From Streptomyces sp. DG2A-72 (GTDB lineage Bacteria; Actinomycetota; Actinomycetes; Streptomycetales; Streptomycetaceae): a stretch of 64,000 nucleotides of DNA. Every line of letters begins with the position of its first letter. Within the stretch, counting starts at the first letter, position 1. The stretch lies in NCBI RefSeq assembly GCF_030499575.1, contig NZ_JASTLC010000001.1, positions 9,696,001-9,760,000 of the forward strand. Reading direction: 5' to 3'. Below the pieces are notes generated by a model that was given only the letters and a program-made list of their open reading frames with translations, was not told where the DNA came from and searched no databases. Position numbers and translations under genes: made by a program. Shown here piece by piece: positions 34,177 to 42,427 of this stretch.

Positions 34177-36402
34177 TCACCGCTCCTTGACCAGCGCGGC
34201 GTAGGCGCCGCCCGCTGCGACCAGAGCGTCGTGCCGCCCGCGTTCCACGATCGTGCCGTGCTGGAGTACGACGATCTCGTCGCTGTCGCGCACGGTGCTG
34301 AGCCGATGGGCGATGACCACGCAGGCGCAGCCGCGCTTGCGCAGGTTGTCCATCACCGTCAGCTCGGTCTCCGCGTCCAGGGCGCTGGTCACCTCGTCGA
34401 GGACGAGGATGCTCGGCCTGCGCACCAGCGCCCGGGCGATCTCCAGACGTTGCCGCTGCCCGCCGGAGAAGTTCCGGCCGTCCTGCTCGACCCGGCTCTG
34501 AATCCCGCCCGGCCTGCGCATGACGACGTCGTACAGCGCCGCGTCCCGCAGCGCGTCCACCACCGCCTCGTCCGGGATCGAGGGGTCCCACAGCGCCACG
34601 TTGTCCCGGACGGTGCCCTCGAAGAGGAAGACGTCCTGGTCGACGAAGGAGACGGAGGCGGCGAGCGCGCCGCGCGGGATGTCGTCGAGGCGCTGTCCGT
34701 CGATGCGGATCACGCCGTCCCAGGGGGTGTAGAGGCCCGAGATGAGGCGGGACACCGTGGACTTGCCGCTGCCGGAACCGCCGACCAGCGCGACCTGCTG
34801 GCCCGGGCCCACGGTCAGGTCGAAGCCGGTGAGCAGAGGCTTGTCGAGGGGGTTGTAGCCGAAGGTGATGTTCTGCAGCTCGACGTGTCCGTGCAGCCGG
34901 CGCGTCGAGTCGCCGGTGCCGGAGCGGCCGTAGAGCGGGTCGGCCTGGAAGTTCTCGACGTCCTTCAGGCGGGCCACGTCGGCGGCGAAGTCCTGGATGC
35001 GGCCCGCGACGCCGTTGAGGCGGGTGATCGGCGCGGTGAAGCGGGTGACCAGCGCCTGGAAGGCGACCAGCAGACCGACGGATATACCGCCCTCGACCGC
35101 CCGCATGCCGCCGATCCACAGGATGAGCGCGCTGTTGAGCGTCGCGAGCGTCGGAGCGACCACGCCCAGCCAGGCGCTCGGTACGCCGAGCCGCTGCTGC
35201 TCCTCCAGCGTGGTGGCGTGCTGCCCGGCCCACTTGCGGAAGTAGCCGTCCTCACCGCCGGTCGCCTTCATCGTCTCGATCAGCTGAAGGCCCGTGTACG
35301 CGGTGTTGGTGAGCCGGGCGCTGTCCGCGCGCAGCTTCGCCGTCCGGGTCGCGCGCAGCCGGATGACGACCCGCATCGCCACCACGTTCAGCAGCGCGAC
35401 GCCGATGCCGACGAAGGTGAGCTGGGGGTCGTACGTGTAGAGGAGGATGGCGTAGAGGACCACGACCACCGCGTCCACGCCCGCCGCCGCGAGGTCGCGC
35501 GCCAGCGTCTCGGCCACCTGGTCGTTCGACTGGAGGCGCTGCACCAGGTCGGCCGGGCTGCGCTGGGAGAAGAACGTCACCGGCAGCCGCAGCAGATGGC
35601 GCAGGAAGCGGGCGCTGGAGAGGGTGGAGGAGATGATGCGGCCGCGCAGCAGGTTCGCCTGTTGCAGCCACGTCAGCACGAGCGTGAGCAGCACGCATGT
35701 CCCCATCGACGCGAACAGCACGCCGAGCAGGGATGTTTGGCCCCCGATGAGGAACATGTCGATGTACGTGCGGCTCAGCGCCGGCACCGACGCGCCGACC
35801 ACCACCAGCAGCAGGCTCGCCAGCACCGCGGCGGGCATCGTGCCCGCGGTGCCGCGCAGCCGGGCGGGCATCGCACCGAGGACGCCCGGCTTCCGGCCGC
35901 CCTTCTCGAACTCCTCGCCCGGCTCCATGACCAGGACGACGCCCGTGAAGCTGGAGTCGAAGTCCTCCATCGGGACGAAGCGGCGGCCCTTGCCGGGGTC
36001 GTTGATGTACACCCCGCGGCGGCCGAAGCGGCGCCCCATGCCGTCGTAGACGACGTAGTGGTTGAACTCCCAGAACAGGATCGCGGGCGCCTTCACCTCG
36101 GCGAGGGCCGCGGTGTCCATCTGCATGCCCTTGGCCGTCAGGCCGTAACTGCGCGCCGCCTTCAGCAGGTTGCTGGCGCGCGAGCCGTCCCGGGACACGC
36201 CGCACGCGATGCGCAGCTCCTCCAGCGGGACATGCCGTCCGAAGTGGCCGAGCACCATGGCGAGCGAGGCGGCGCCGCACTCGACGGCCTCCATCTGGAG
36301 CACGGTGGGGGTACGGACGTTCTTGCCCCGCCCCTTGGGCACCGGCCGGCGCTTCGGCGGCGCGGCCCGGCGCCTGCTGCGGGTCTCCTGTGCGGCGCTC
36401 AC
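34177..36402 (-). CDS. NHLM-type peptidase C39-ABC exporter
   Basis: The 741-residue protein combines peptidase, permease and ATPase. Residues 30-170 form a C39 Cys protease: catalytic Cys in EAVECGAASLAMVL, His in FNHYVVYDG, Asp in INDPGKG. It cuts after a double glycine, which matches the peptide at 37324. The exporter domain spans about 190-490, and the ATPase has GGSGSGKST, SFVDQDVFLF, FSGGQRQRLEIARAL and ILVLDEVTSALD. The GTG start overlaps the stop of the fusion-protein gene (GTGA), so the operon is translationally coupled. Confidence 0.9.
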   Translation of the reverse strand: MSAAQETRSRRRAAPPKRRPVPKGRGKNVRTPTVLQMEAVECGAASLAMVLGHFGRHVPLEELRIACGVSRDGSRASNLLKAARSYGLTAKGMQMDTAALAEVKAPAILFWEFNHYVVYDGMGRRFGRRGVYINDPGKGRRFVPMEDFDSSFTGVVLVMEPGEEFEKGGRKPGVLGAMPARLRGTAGTMPAAVLASLLLVVVGASVPALSRTYIDMFLIGGQTSLLGVLFASMGTCVLLTLVLTWLQQANLLRGRIISSTLSSARFLRHLLRLPVTFFSQRSPADLVQRLQSNDQVAETLARDLAAAGVDAVVVVLYAILLYTYDPQLTFVGIGVALLNVVAMRVVIRLRATRTAKLRADSARLTNTAYTGLQLIETMKATGGEDGYFRKWAGQHATTLEEQQRLGVPSAWLGVVAPTLATLNSALILWIGGMRAVEGGISVGLLVAFQALVTRFTAPITRLNGVAGRIQDFAADVARLKDVENFQADPLYGRSGTGDSTRRLHGHVELQNITFGYNPLDKPLLTGFDLTVGPGQQVALVGGSGSGKSTVSRLISGLYTPWDGVIRIDGQRLDDIPRGALAASVSFVDQDVFLFEGTVRDNVALWDPSIPDEAVVDALRDAALYDVVMRRPGGIQSRVEQDGRNFSGGQRQRLEIARALVRRPSILVLDEVTSALDAETELTVMDNLRKRGCACVVIAHRLSTVRDSDEIVVLQHGTIVERGRHDALVAAGGAYAALVKER

Positions 36403-37205
36403 GGCAGCAGCCAGTCGACGGGGCGCTGATCGGCCAGCCGGATCTGGCCTTCGGCCGCGGTCATGGAGGTGAGGGCGAACGGCGGACCGTCCGCGGACGA
36501 CCACTTGTAGCCGCTCTTGGTGCTCTTCTTCTTGTCGAGCCTGACCAGCACGGCCACCGGCCTGCCGTCCTTGGTGAACTGCTCGCCCAGCTGGCTGTCC
36601 CCGAGGAAGGCGGCGATCTGCTGCGCCGACTGCGCGGAGCGGTCCACCGACTTCACATGGCCGCGCAGCACGCCGTACTCCTGGGTCGGCACGGACTGGA
36701 CGGTGAGGTCGACGGCCGCGTTCGCGGGGATGGAGGTCGCGTTCTCGGCGGGCACGTACACCGTCGCGTACAGCGGGTCCTTGGCGCGGGCGACCTTCTC
36801 GACGGCGGCCACGTTCGCGCCGGTGGAGATGATCTGCCCGATGGTGGCGGCGAGCGCGGTGAGCCGGCCGGCGGCGATGGTGCGGACGACGGTGTCGCCC
36901 TGACTCGTACGGACCTTCAGCACCGGCGAGTTCGCGGGCAGCTGCTCGCCCTCCTCGGCGAGGATCGCGGTGACCTGGCCGGCGACCGGGCTCTGCAGGA
37001 TGTAACTGCCCTGTCCGTGCGTGAGGATGGCGGGCGCGCTGACCGTGGAGGCCACCGAGCCGGTCACCGCCCACACCGAGGCGGCCGCCATGACGACCAC
37101 CGTCACAGAGAGGACGAGCCAGCCCTGAGGGCGGGCGAAACGCACCGGAAGGTCGAGTTCCTCCGGTGATTGGAGCTTGGCGAGGGCCTGCTGGCGGAAC
37201 TGCAC
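36399..37205 (-). CDS. NHLM-type HlyD membrane fusion protein
   Basis: This 268-residue protein has one N-terminal membrane helix (about residues 32-52, VLSVTVVVMAAASVW), then a lipoyl/barrel-sandwich half (ILQSPVAGQVTAILAEEGEQLPANSPVLKV) and a beta-barrel tail. It joins the ABC exporter on the outer face of the membrane. I chose the GTG at 37205, with GAGGG 8 bases upstream, over a TTG seven codons earlier. It is the first exporter gene and follows the stem-loop at 37273-37307. Confidence 0.85.
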   Translation of the reverse strand: MQFRQQALAKLQSPEELDLPVRFARPQGWLVLSVTVVVMAAASVWAVTGSVASTVSAPAILTHGQGSYILQSPVAGQVTAILAEEGEQLPANSPVLKVRTSQGDTVVRTIAAGRLTALAATIGQIISTGANVAAVEKVARAKDPLYATVYVPAENATSIPANAAVDLTVQSVPTQEYGVLRGHVKSVDRSAQSAQQIAAFLGDSQLGEQFTKDGRPVAVLVRLDKKKSTKSGYKWSSADGPPFALTSMTAAEGQIRLADQRPVDWLLP

Positions 37206-37272
37206 GGAACTTTCCCTCACCTGCAAACGACAACGGACCGGTTCTCCCGAACCGGCTGAAGGATGGCATCCG

Positions 37273-37307
37273 AGAGTCCCGGAGCCGGTGTACGGCTCCG
37301 GGACTCT
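37273..37307 (-). terminator. 15-base perfect stem-loop between precursor and exporter genes
   Basis: Arms 37273-37287 and 37293-37307 (AGAGTCCCGGAGCCG and its complement) are perfect and enclose a 5-base loop, GTGTA. It starts 16 bases beyond the precursor stop and lies 67 bases before the exporter start. Such a structure lets most transcripts end after the precursor, giving excess peptide over exporter, or stabilises the short transcript. Partial termination is inferred. Confidence 0.75.
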
Positions 37308-37323
37308 ACGGCACAGGCTGCGA

Positions 37324-37539
37324 TCAGAGACCGGCGACCAGGCTGGTGACCGGCGCGGTGTTCAGGCCGGTGGCGCCCTCGACGGTGCCAACGACGGAGT
37401 CGACCAGGCCGGAAACCGGAGCAATGCCGTCCACGATGCCGGTGGCGGTGCCAAGGGCGTTCACGGACAGACCGCCGGAGACGTTGTCCAGCTCGGCGTC
37501 CGAGATCTCGACGGTCTCAACCTGGGGGGTGGAGTTCAT
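37324..37539 (-). CDS. Double-glycine leader peptide precursor without cysteine
   Basis: This 71-residue peptide has a 23-residue acidic leader ending in ISDAELDNVSGG, a classic C39 cleavage signal. The 48-residue core is rich in Gly, Val, Leu, Ala, Thr and Ser, has no Cys, Lys, Arg, His, Trp, Tyr or Phe, and has three acidic residues. It contains related units (GIVDGIAPVSG, GLVDSVVGTVEG, TAPVTSLVAG). GAAGGGAAG precedes the ATG. Similar sequences are sometimes labelled type A2 lantipeptide, but lack of Cys rules out lanthionine. Product could be a bacteriocin, signalling peptide or self-assembling surface peptide. The exporter genes follow directly. Confidence 0.8.
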   Translation of the reverse strand: MNSTPQVETVEISDAELDNVSGGLSVNALGTATGIVDGIAPVSGLVDSVVGTVEGATGLNTAPVTSLVAGL

Positions 37540-38018
37540 GATGGAACTTCCCTTCGTATGGATATTTCACAAGGGGGGAGCGGCCCCCTTCTGGGGACAG
37601 ACCGAAGGCCGCGAACCGCAGGTGCCGGGCACCCGTTTCCGGGGTCCCTTCGCGGCCCCCGCGGTGCAACGGATCAAAGCACGCGGCCACCGTGGGCTTC
37701 CAATCAACCAACGGCCTCACCAGGGCACTTGAGTCACGCAGGCCACGTTCCGTGCAGGCGTGCGCACGGCTCGGTGGCGAGTTCTTCACATCCGGCACCG
37801 CATCGGCGTGCGCCGCCCCCTTCCGGTATCGAGGCAGAATCCGACACTCCGGCCACAAAGGCGTGCCGGGGGGTGCGGGCATGTGCAGAACCTTCGTCCC
37901 CGGTGACTTGGTTGCGTATTCAATGTGCAGATTCGCTGAAGCCAGGATTCCGATCGTGATTCCAAACAGGCCGTAATTGATCGAATACTGAACGTGCCGG
38001 TCGCGCCTGATGAACGGG
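37540..38018. other. Intergenic region upstream of the peptide precursor, 479 bases
   Basis: No gene is convincing here. The part 37900-38000 is clearly richer in A and T than the surrounding DNA and probably carries the minus-strand promoter of the peptide operon, leaving a long leader. An open frame through the region on the minus strand (to 38065) has no recognisable features and poor start signals. Confidence 0.5.
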
Positions 38019-38432
38019 TCAGCCCAGTAGGGCGTACACGGTGCTCGCGCGGGCCGCGAGCTCACCCGAACTCCCGTCGGTCATCGTGATGTCGGCGAAC
38101 GCCATCCGACGGCCCAGCTTGGTCACCACCGATTCGATCAAGACATCCGCGCCGGTCACCGCGCGCTGGAACGACGTGGACTGCTGCACCGTCGTCATCG
38201 GCCCGTAGCCGCCCCGCGCCGCGGACACGGCGATCACGGTGGCCGTGTCGGCGGCGGCCATCAGAGCCTGCCCCGACAGCGCGCCGCCCTCCCGGGCCAG
38301 CCGCTGTGACCAGGGCAGTCGCAGGATCGCGCGGTGGTCGCCCAACGTCTGAACGGACAGGCCGAGTTCAAGGACCCAGGGGGCGAAGTTGTCGGCGAGG
38401 ATCTTGTCGGCTTCGGCGGTGGTCATCGTCAT
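38019..38432 (-). CDS. PaaI-like hotdog-fold thioesterase
   Basis: This 137-residue hotdog protein has GGALSGQALMAAADTATVIAV, the long-helix motif with the catalytic Asp-type residue, and TVQQSTSFQRAVTGADVLIE, the strand typical of PaaI thioesterases. It hydrolyses acyl-CoA esters. The ATG at 38432 was chosen; a second ATG two codons later is equally possible. It is divergent from the protease gene. Confidence 0.8.
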   Translation of the reverse strand: MTMTTAEADKILADNFAPWVLELGLSVQTLGDHRAILRLPWSQRLAREGGALSGQALMAAADTATVIAVSAARGGYGPMTTVQQSTSFQRAVTGADVLIESVVTKLGRRMAFADITMTDGSSGELAARASTVYALLG

Positions 38433-38603
38433 ATGGGGGATTGTTCCCGGCGCCGGAGCGCAGGACGCCGACCGTGGCCGAATCGGCGTACCCCGTAAGC
38501 GGAATTGAACGCCCCGAGCGCCCTCTGCGTACCCATGGCCATCCAGGCGCCCCAACAGTTGCCGCACGGCAGCACAGACCCCGTCCCCGGGAGGTCGAGA
38601 AGT

Positions 38604-39950
38604 TTGAGTCACAAGCGAATTCCGAAGCGCAAGGCCGCGATAGCGGCGGGCAGCGTCGTGGCGCTCGGCGCGGCCGCGATCCTGCTGCCCAACGCGAACG
38701 CGTCCCAGGACGGCGCGTCGGACGGCGCCGCGCCCAAGACTCTGAAGGCGGCGGACGCCTCGGATCTCGCCTCGCAGCTCGCCGGGCTGCCCGGCGACGC
38801 CTTCGCCGGCTCCTACTACGACGAAGCCGAGCAGCAGCTCGTCGTCAACGTGGTCGGCGACAACAGCCAGGTGGCCATGGAGGCCAAGAAGGCAGGCGCG
38901 AAGGTCCGCCAGGTCGACAACAGCATGGCCGAACTGGAGTCCGGCGCGGCGACGCTGAAGTCCGAGGCGACCATCCCCGGCACGGCCTGGGCCGTCGACC
39001 CGCGCACCAACAAGATCCAGGTCACCGCCGACTCCACGGTCACCGGCACCAATTGGGACAGACTGGAGTCGACCGTCCAGGGCCTGGGCGCAGACATGGC
39101 GACCATCAAGAAGTCCGCGGGCACCTTCAAGACGTTCGCGTCGGGCGGCGACGCCATCTTCGGCGGCGGAGCACGCTGCTCCCTCGGCTTCAACGTCACC
39201 GCGGGCGACGGTACCCCCGCCTTCCTCACCGCGGGCCACTGCGGGGTCGCGACCGAGGCGTGGTCGGACTCCGAGGCCGGGGCGCCGATCGCCACCGTCG
39301 ACCAGGCCGTCTTCCCCGGTGAGGGCGACTTCGCGCTCGTCAAGTACGACGACCCGGCGACCGAGGCCCCGAGCGAGGTCAACCTCGGCGACCAGACCGT
39401 CCCGATCGCCCAGGCCGCGGAAGCCGCCGTAGGCCAGGAAGTCTTCCGGATGGGCAGCACCACCGGTCTCGCCGACGGCACCGTCACCGGCCTGAACGCC
39501 ACGGTGAACTACCCGGAGGGCACCGTCACCGGGCTCATCCAGACCGACGTCTGCGCCGAGCCCGGCGACAGCGGCGGCTCGATGTTCACCCAGGACGGCA
39601 GCGCCATCGGCCTGACCTCCGGCGGCAGCGGTGATTGCACCGTCGGCGGCGAGACGTTCTTCCAGCCGGTCACCACCGCGCTGGAAGCGGTCGGCGCGAC
39701 CCTCGGCGACGCGGCGGGCGGCGGCGCGGGCGCCGGCGACGAAGCGGGCGAGGACGCCGGCGACGAAGCGGGCGAGGGCGAGGACGCCGGAGCCGGCGAA
39801 GACGCCGGAGCGGGCGAGGAAGCGGGCGCCGGTGAGGAAGCCGGCGCTGGTGAAGAGGCCGGAGCCGGTGAGGAAGCCGGTGCCGGCAACGCCGATGGCA
39901 CGGGCAACGGCCTCGGAGAGATCGTCGGCAACGGCGTCGGCGTGAACTGA
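38604..39950 (+). CDS. Secreted S1 (streptogrisin-like) serine protease with acidic repeat tail
   Basis: The 448-residue precursor starts at a TTG with GGGAGG 9 bases upstream. It has a signal peptide (KRKAAIAAGSVVALGAAAILL), a prodomain to about residue 185, and a chymotrypsin-fold domain: His in TAGHCG, Asp in GDFALVKYD, Ser in PGDSGGS, with four Cys. After the protease domain (about residue 370) the chain becomes a low-complexity Gly/Ala/Glu/Asp tail with AGAGEE-type units. The prodomain should fold and inhibit the enzyme as in alpha-lytic protease. The tail is unusual and may bind cations or the cell wall. Confidence 0.85.
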   Translation: MSHKRIPKRKAAIAAGSVVALGAAAILLPNANASQDGASDGAAPKTLKAADASDLASQLAGLPGDAFAGSYYDEAEQQLVVNVVGDNSQVAMEAKKAGAKVRQVDNSMAELESGAATLKSEATIPGTAWAVDPRTNKIQVTADSTVTGTNWDRLESTVQGLGADMATIKKSAGTFKTFASGGDAIFGGGARCSLGFNVTAGDGTPAFLTAGHCGVATEAWSDSEAGAPIATVDQAVFPGEGDFALVKYDDPATEAPSEVNLGDQTVPIAQAAEAAVGQEVFRMGSTTGLADGTVTGLNATVNYPEGTVTGLIQTDVCAEPGDSGGSMFTQDGSAIGLTSGGSGDCTVGGETFFQPVTTALEAVGATLGDAAGGGAGAGDEAGEDAGDEAGEGEDAGAGEDAGAGEEAGAGEEAGAGEEAGAGEEAGAGNADGTGNGLGEIVGNGVGVN

Positions 39951-39993
39951 CACACCGATTCCGGCGCACGGCTCCGAGCCGATCCGCAGAAAC

Positions 39994-40027
39994 GTGGTCC
40001 GGCCCTCCGGCGGGAGGGCCGGACCAC
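39994..40027. terminator. Perfect hairpin between protease and phosphatase genes
   Basis: Arms 39994-40008 and 40013-40027 (GTGGTCCGGCCCTCC and complement) are perfect over 15 bases with the loop GGCG. It separates the convergent protease gene and the broken phosphatase gene. Confidence 0.85.
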
Positions 40028-40077
40028 CTGTGCGCAGGCCGGACCGCCTGTGCGCCGGGGGAGCGCACTGAAGCCCC

Positions 40078-42254
40078 TCACTCCCGCGCCCGCAACAGCA
40101 GCAATGCCATGTCGTCCAGCCGCTCCTCGGTCGCCGCGCTCCGCTCCACCAGCCGGTCCGCCAGCTCGTCCAGGGGCAGGTCCCCGGTCTCACCGAGCCG
40201 CTGCCCGAGATCGGCGAGCGCGTCCTCGATGTCGATGCCGGGCGATTCGATCAGCCCGTCGGTGTACAGGACGAGCACACAGCCGGGGGCGAGGTCGACC
40301 TCCGTCGTCGGATACGTGGCCGACGCGTCGATGCCCAGCAGCGGACCGCCCGCCAGGTCGAGCACCCGGACCCGGCCGTCCGCCCGGCGCGGCAACGGCG
40401 GCGGATGCCCCGCCCGCGCCATCACGGCCCGCCCGCGCGCGGGATCGAGCCGCAGATACAGACAGCCGGCGAACAGATCGGCACCCAGGTCGATCATCAG
40501 CCGGTTGGTGCTGCGCATGACCTCCCCGGGGGCCTGCCCGACGGCCGTGTACGCACGTACCGCCGTACGGAGCTGCCCCATCAGCCCCGCAGCCGTCACG
40601 TTGTGTCCCTGCACGTCCCCGATCACCGCGGCGGCAAGCGGCAGGCTGGGCACCAGGTCGTAGAAGTCGCCGCCGATCTCCATGCCCCGGGTCGCGGGCA
40701 GATAGCGCGCGGCGGCGTCGATGCCGGGCAGCCGCGGCAGCGAGTGCGGCAGCAGCGCCGCCTGCAGCCCGTGGGCGAGCTGATGCTTGGCGTCGTAGAG
40801 CAGGGCCCGCTCCAGCGCCTGCGCGATCAGCCCGCCCAGACTGTTGAGCACCGCCCGCTCGTCGGCGGGGAAGGGGTGCGGCTCGGCATACGCGAGCACA
40901 CAGGTGCCCACCGGCCGGCTGGAGGCGATCAGCGGCAGATACGCCCAGGCAGCGAAGCCGTCCGGGGTCGCGTGCCGCAGCGGGTACAGGCGCTCCAGCT
41001 GCTCCCGGGACTCGAAGAACGCGGGCACCCCGCTGGTCAGGGCATGTGTGCCCGGCGTCCGCTCGGTCATCGGCAGTCCGTCGAACCGCTCCACGACGTG
41101 CGGGTCCGGGTAGCCGCGATGCCCCAGCACATGCAGCCGGCCGCCGCGCGAGCCGAGGACCACCAGGGCCTGGCTGCCCACGGCCGGCGCGATCTCGTCG
41201 GCGACCAGCTGCACCACGTCCTGCACACTCACCGCCTCGGTGAGCGCGCCGGCCAGGCTCAGCACCTGGGAGATGGTGACCAGCCGGGACGGCGCACCGC
41301 CCGGCTGCGGCCCGGCCCTGCTCATCTCGGCCACGGCCCGCGCCCGGCTGATGCGCACGCTCAGCCCGGTCGTACTCGGATACAGCCGGAACGACAGCCA
41401 GTCACCCGGCGGGCGCAGCGCCACGAACGACGTGGACTGCTGGCTGAACAGCGCGGCCCGGTAGCGGTCCTCGTACACCGGGTCGTTGAGCCAGGGCACC
41501 GCCGCCCACAGCTGGGTGCCCAGCAGCCCGCTCACCGGCTTTCCGATCAGCTCGGCGGCTGCCGTGATGGGGGTCCCCCCGCTCGAGCGAAGCCGAGAGT
41601 GGGGGAGAAGCAGATCCGGCCGTGCAGATCGAGCGAGCACAGGCCGTACGGCAGCCGCGCCACCATCCGCGCCGCCTCGACCGTGCCGAGCGTGCCGGCC
41701 GTCCCGCCGAGCAGCGGCGCCGCCAGCAGATCCGGCTCGGGGTGCGGCGGGCGGCTGTCCTGCACGGCACGCTCCAGCCGTACCGCGAGCCGGTCGCAGG
41801 CGGCCGTCAGGTGGTCACGCTCCCGGTCGGACAGCTCCGGCGCATGCGCCCCGGGCCAGGTCACGAACACGGCCCCGTACTCGGTGGTCGGTGTCGCCAC
41901 CGGCAGCGCCGCAAGCGCGAACGGGTAGGGGAGCACCACGGCGATGCGCGGATAGCGGCGTGCCATGTCCTCCTCGCCGCCGACCCACACCAGCCGCCGC
42001 TCCCGCAGCGCGTCCGACACCGGGACGGGGGCGCTCAGGCCGACCCGCTCCCACGGGGCGGCGAAGGCCCGGGGCAGCCCCGCCATGACCGCCATCTCCA
42101 GCACCGGCTCGTCGGCGGCCAGCAGATACACCGCGCCTGAGTGCGCGTGCACCTCGTCCATCATCGAGGCCAGCGCGAGCGACAGCAGCGGTCGGCCGAC
42201 CCGCGTCCTGGCGGCCGCCGGCGCCTGTGCGGGCGGCCGCTGCCCCTCGGACAC
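40078..42254 (-). pseudogene. GAF-PAS-GAF-SpoIIE (PP2C) phosphatase gene split by a repeat
   Basis: A GTG at 42254, with GAGGAGG 8 bases upstream, starts a GAF domain (LASMMDEVHAHSGAVYLL) and runs to GLCSLDLHGRICF in a PAS domain near 41612. Homology resumes in another frame near 41566 at ITAAAELIGKPVSGLLGTQLW and continues through a GAF domain to a full SpoIIE phosphatase (RYLPATRGMEIGGDFYDLV, VIGDVQGHN, RAGHPPPL, LYTDGLIE, DDMALLLL). The 41-base repeat at 41567-41607 sits exactly at the break and shifts the frame. An independent GTG near 41640 could still yield the phosphatase half. It is divergent from an intact relative at 42428. Confidence 0.8.
41567..41607. repeat. 41-base dispersed repeat inserted in a coding sequence
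   Basis: This sequence starts ATGGGGGTCCCCCC, passes through CTCGAGCGAAGCCGAGAG and ends TGGGGGAG, and it can fold through its G and C runs. I recall near-identical sequences many times in Streptomyces genomes. Its length is not a multiple of three, and it lies exactly where the phosphatase gene changes frame. Confidence 0.75.
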
Positions 42255-42427
42255 GCCGACCACCTCCTCGCACGGCCGCGCGGACGGGGTTCCAGGGATC
42301 AAATCTCTCTCCTGCCGGGCCGTCGCGCACGGCGAGCGCACCACGAGCCGGGCGCGGCGCGCGTAGGTGAAGGCGCGCAGCCGCCGAACGGTCACAGGGG
42401 CTGCGCACGCGCCCCATACGCGCTGTA

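Noticed and set aside
37324..37539. Lanthipeptide assignment for the double-glycine peptide
   Set aside because: The core has no cysteine and no LanM/LanB-like gene is nearby, so lanthionine rings are impossible.
37517..38065. Minus-strand open frame upstream of the peptide precursor
   Set aside because: No start signal, poor codon pattern and no similarity; treated as a promoter and leader region.
39994..40027. Short repeats as a CRISPR array
   Set aside because: This and the other hairpins are single inverted repeats, and no series of regularly spaced direct repeats occurs in the window.
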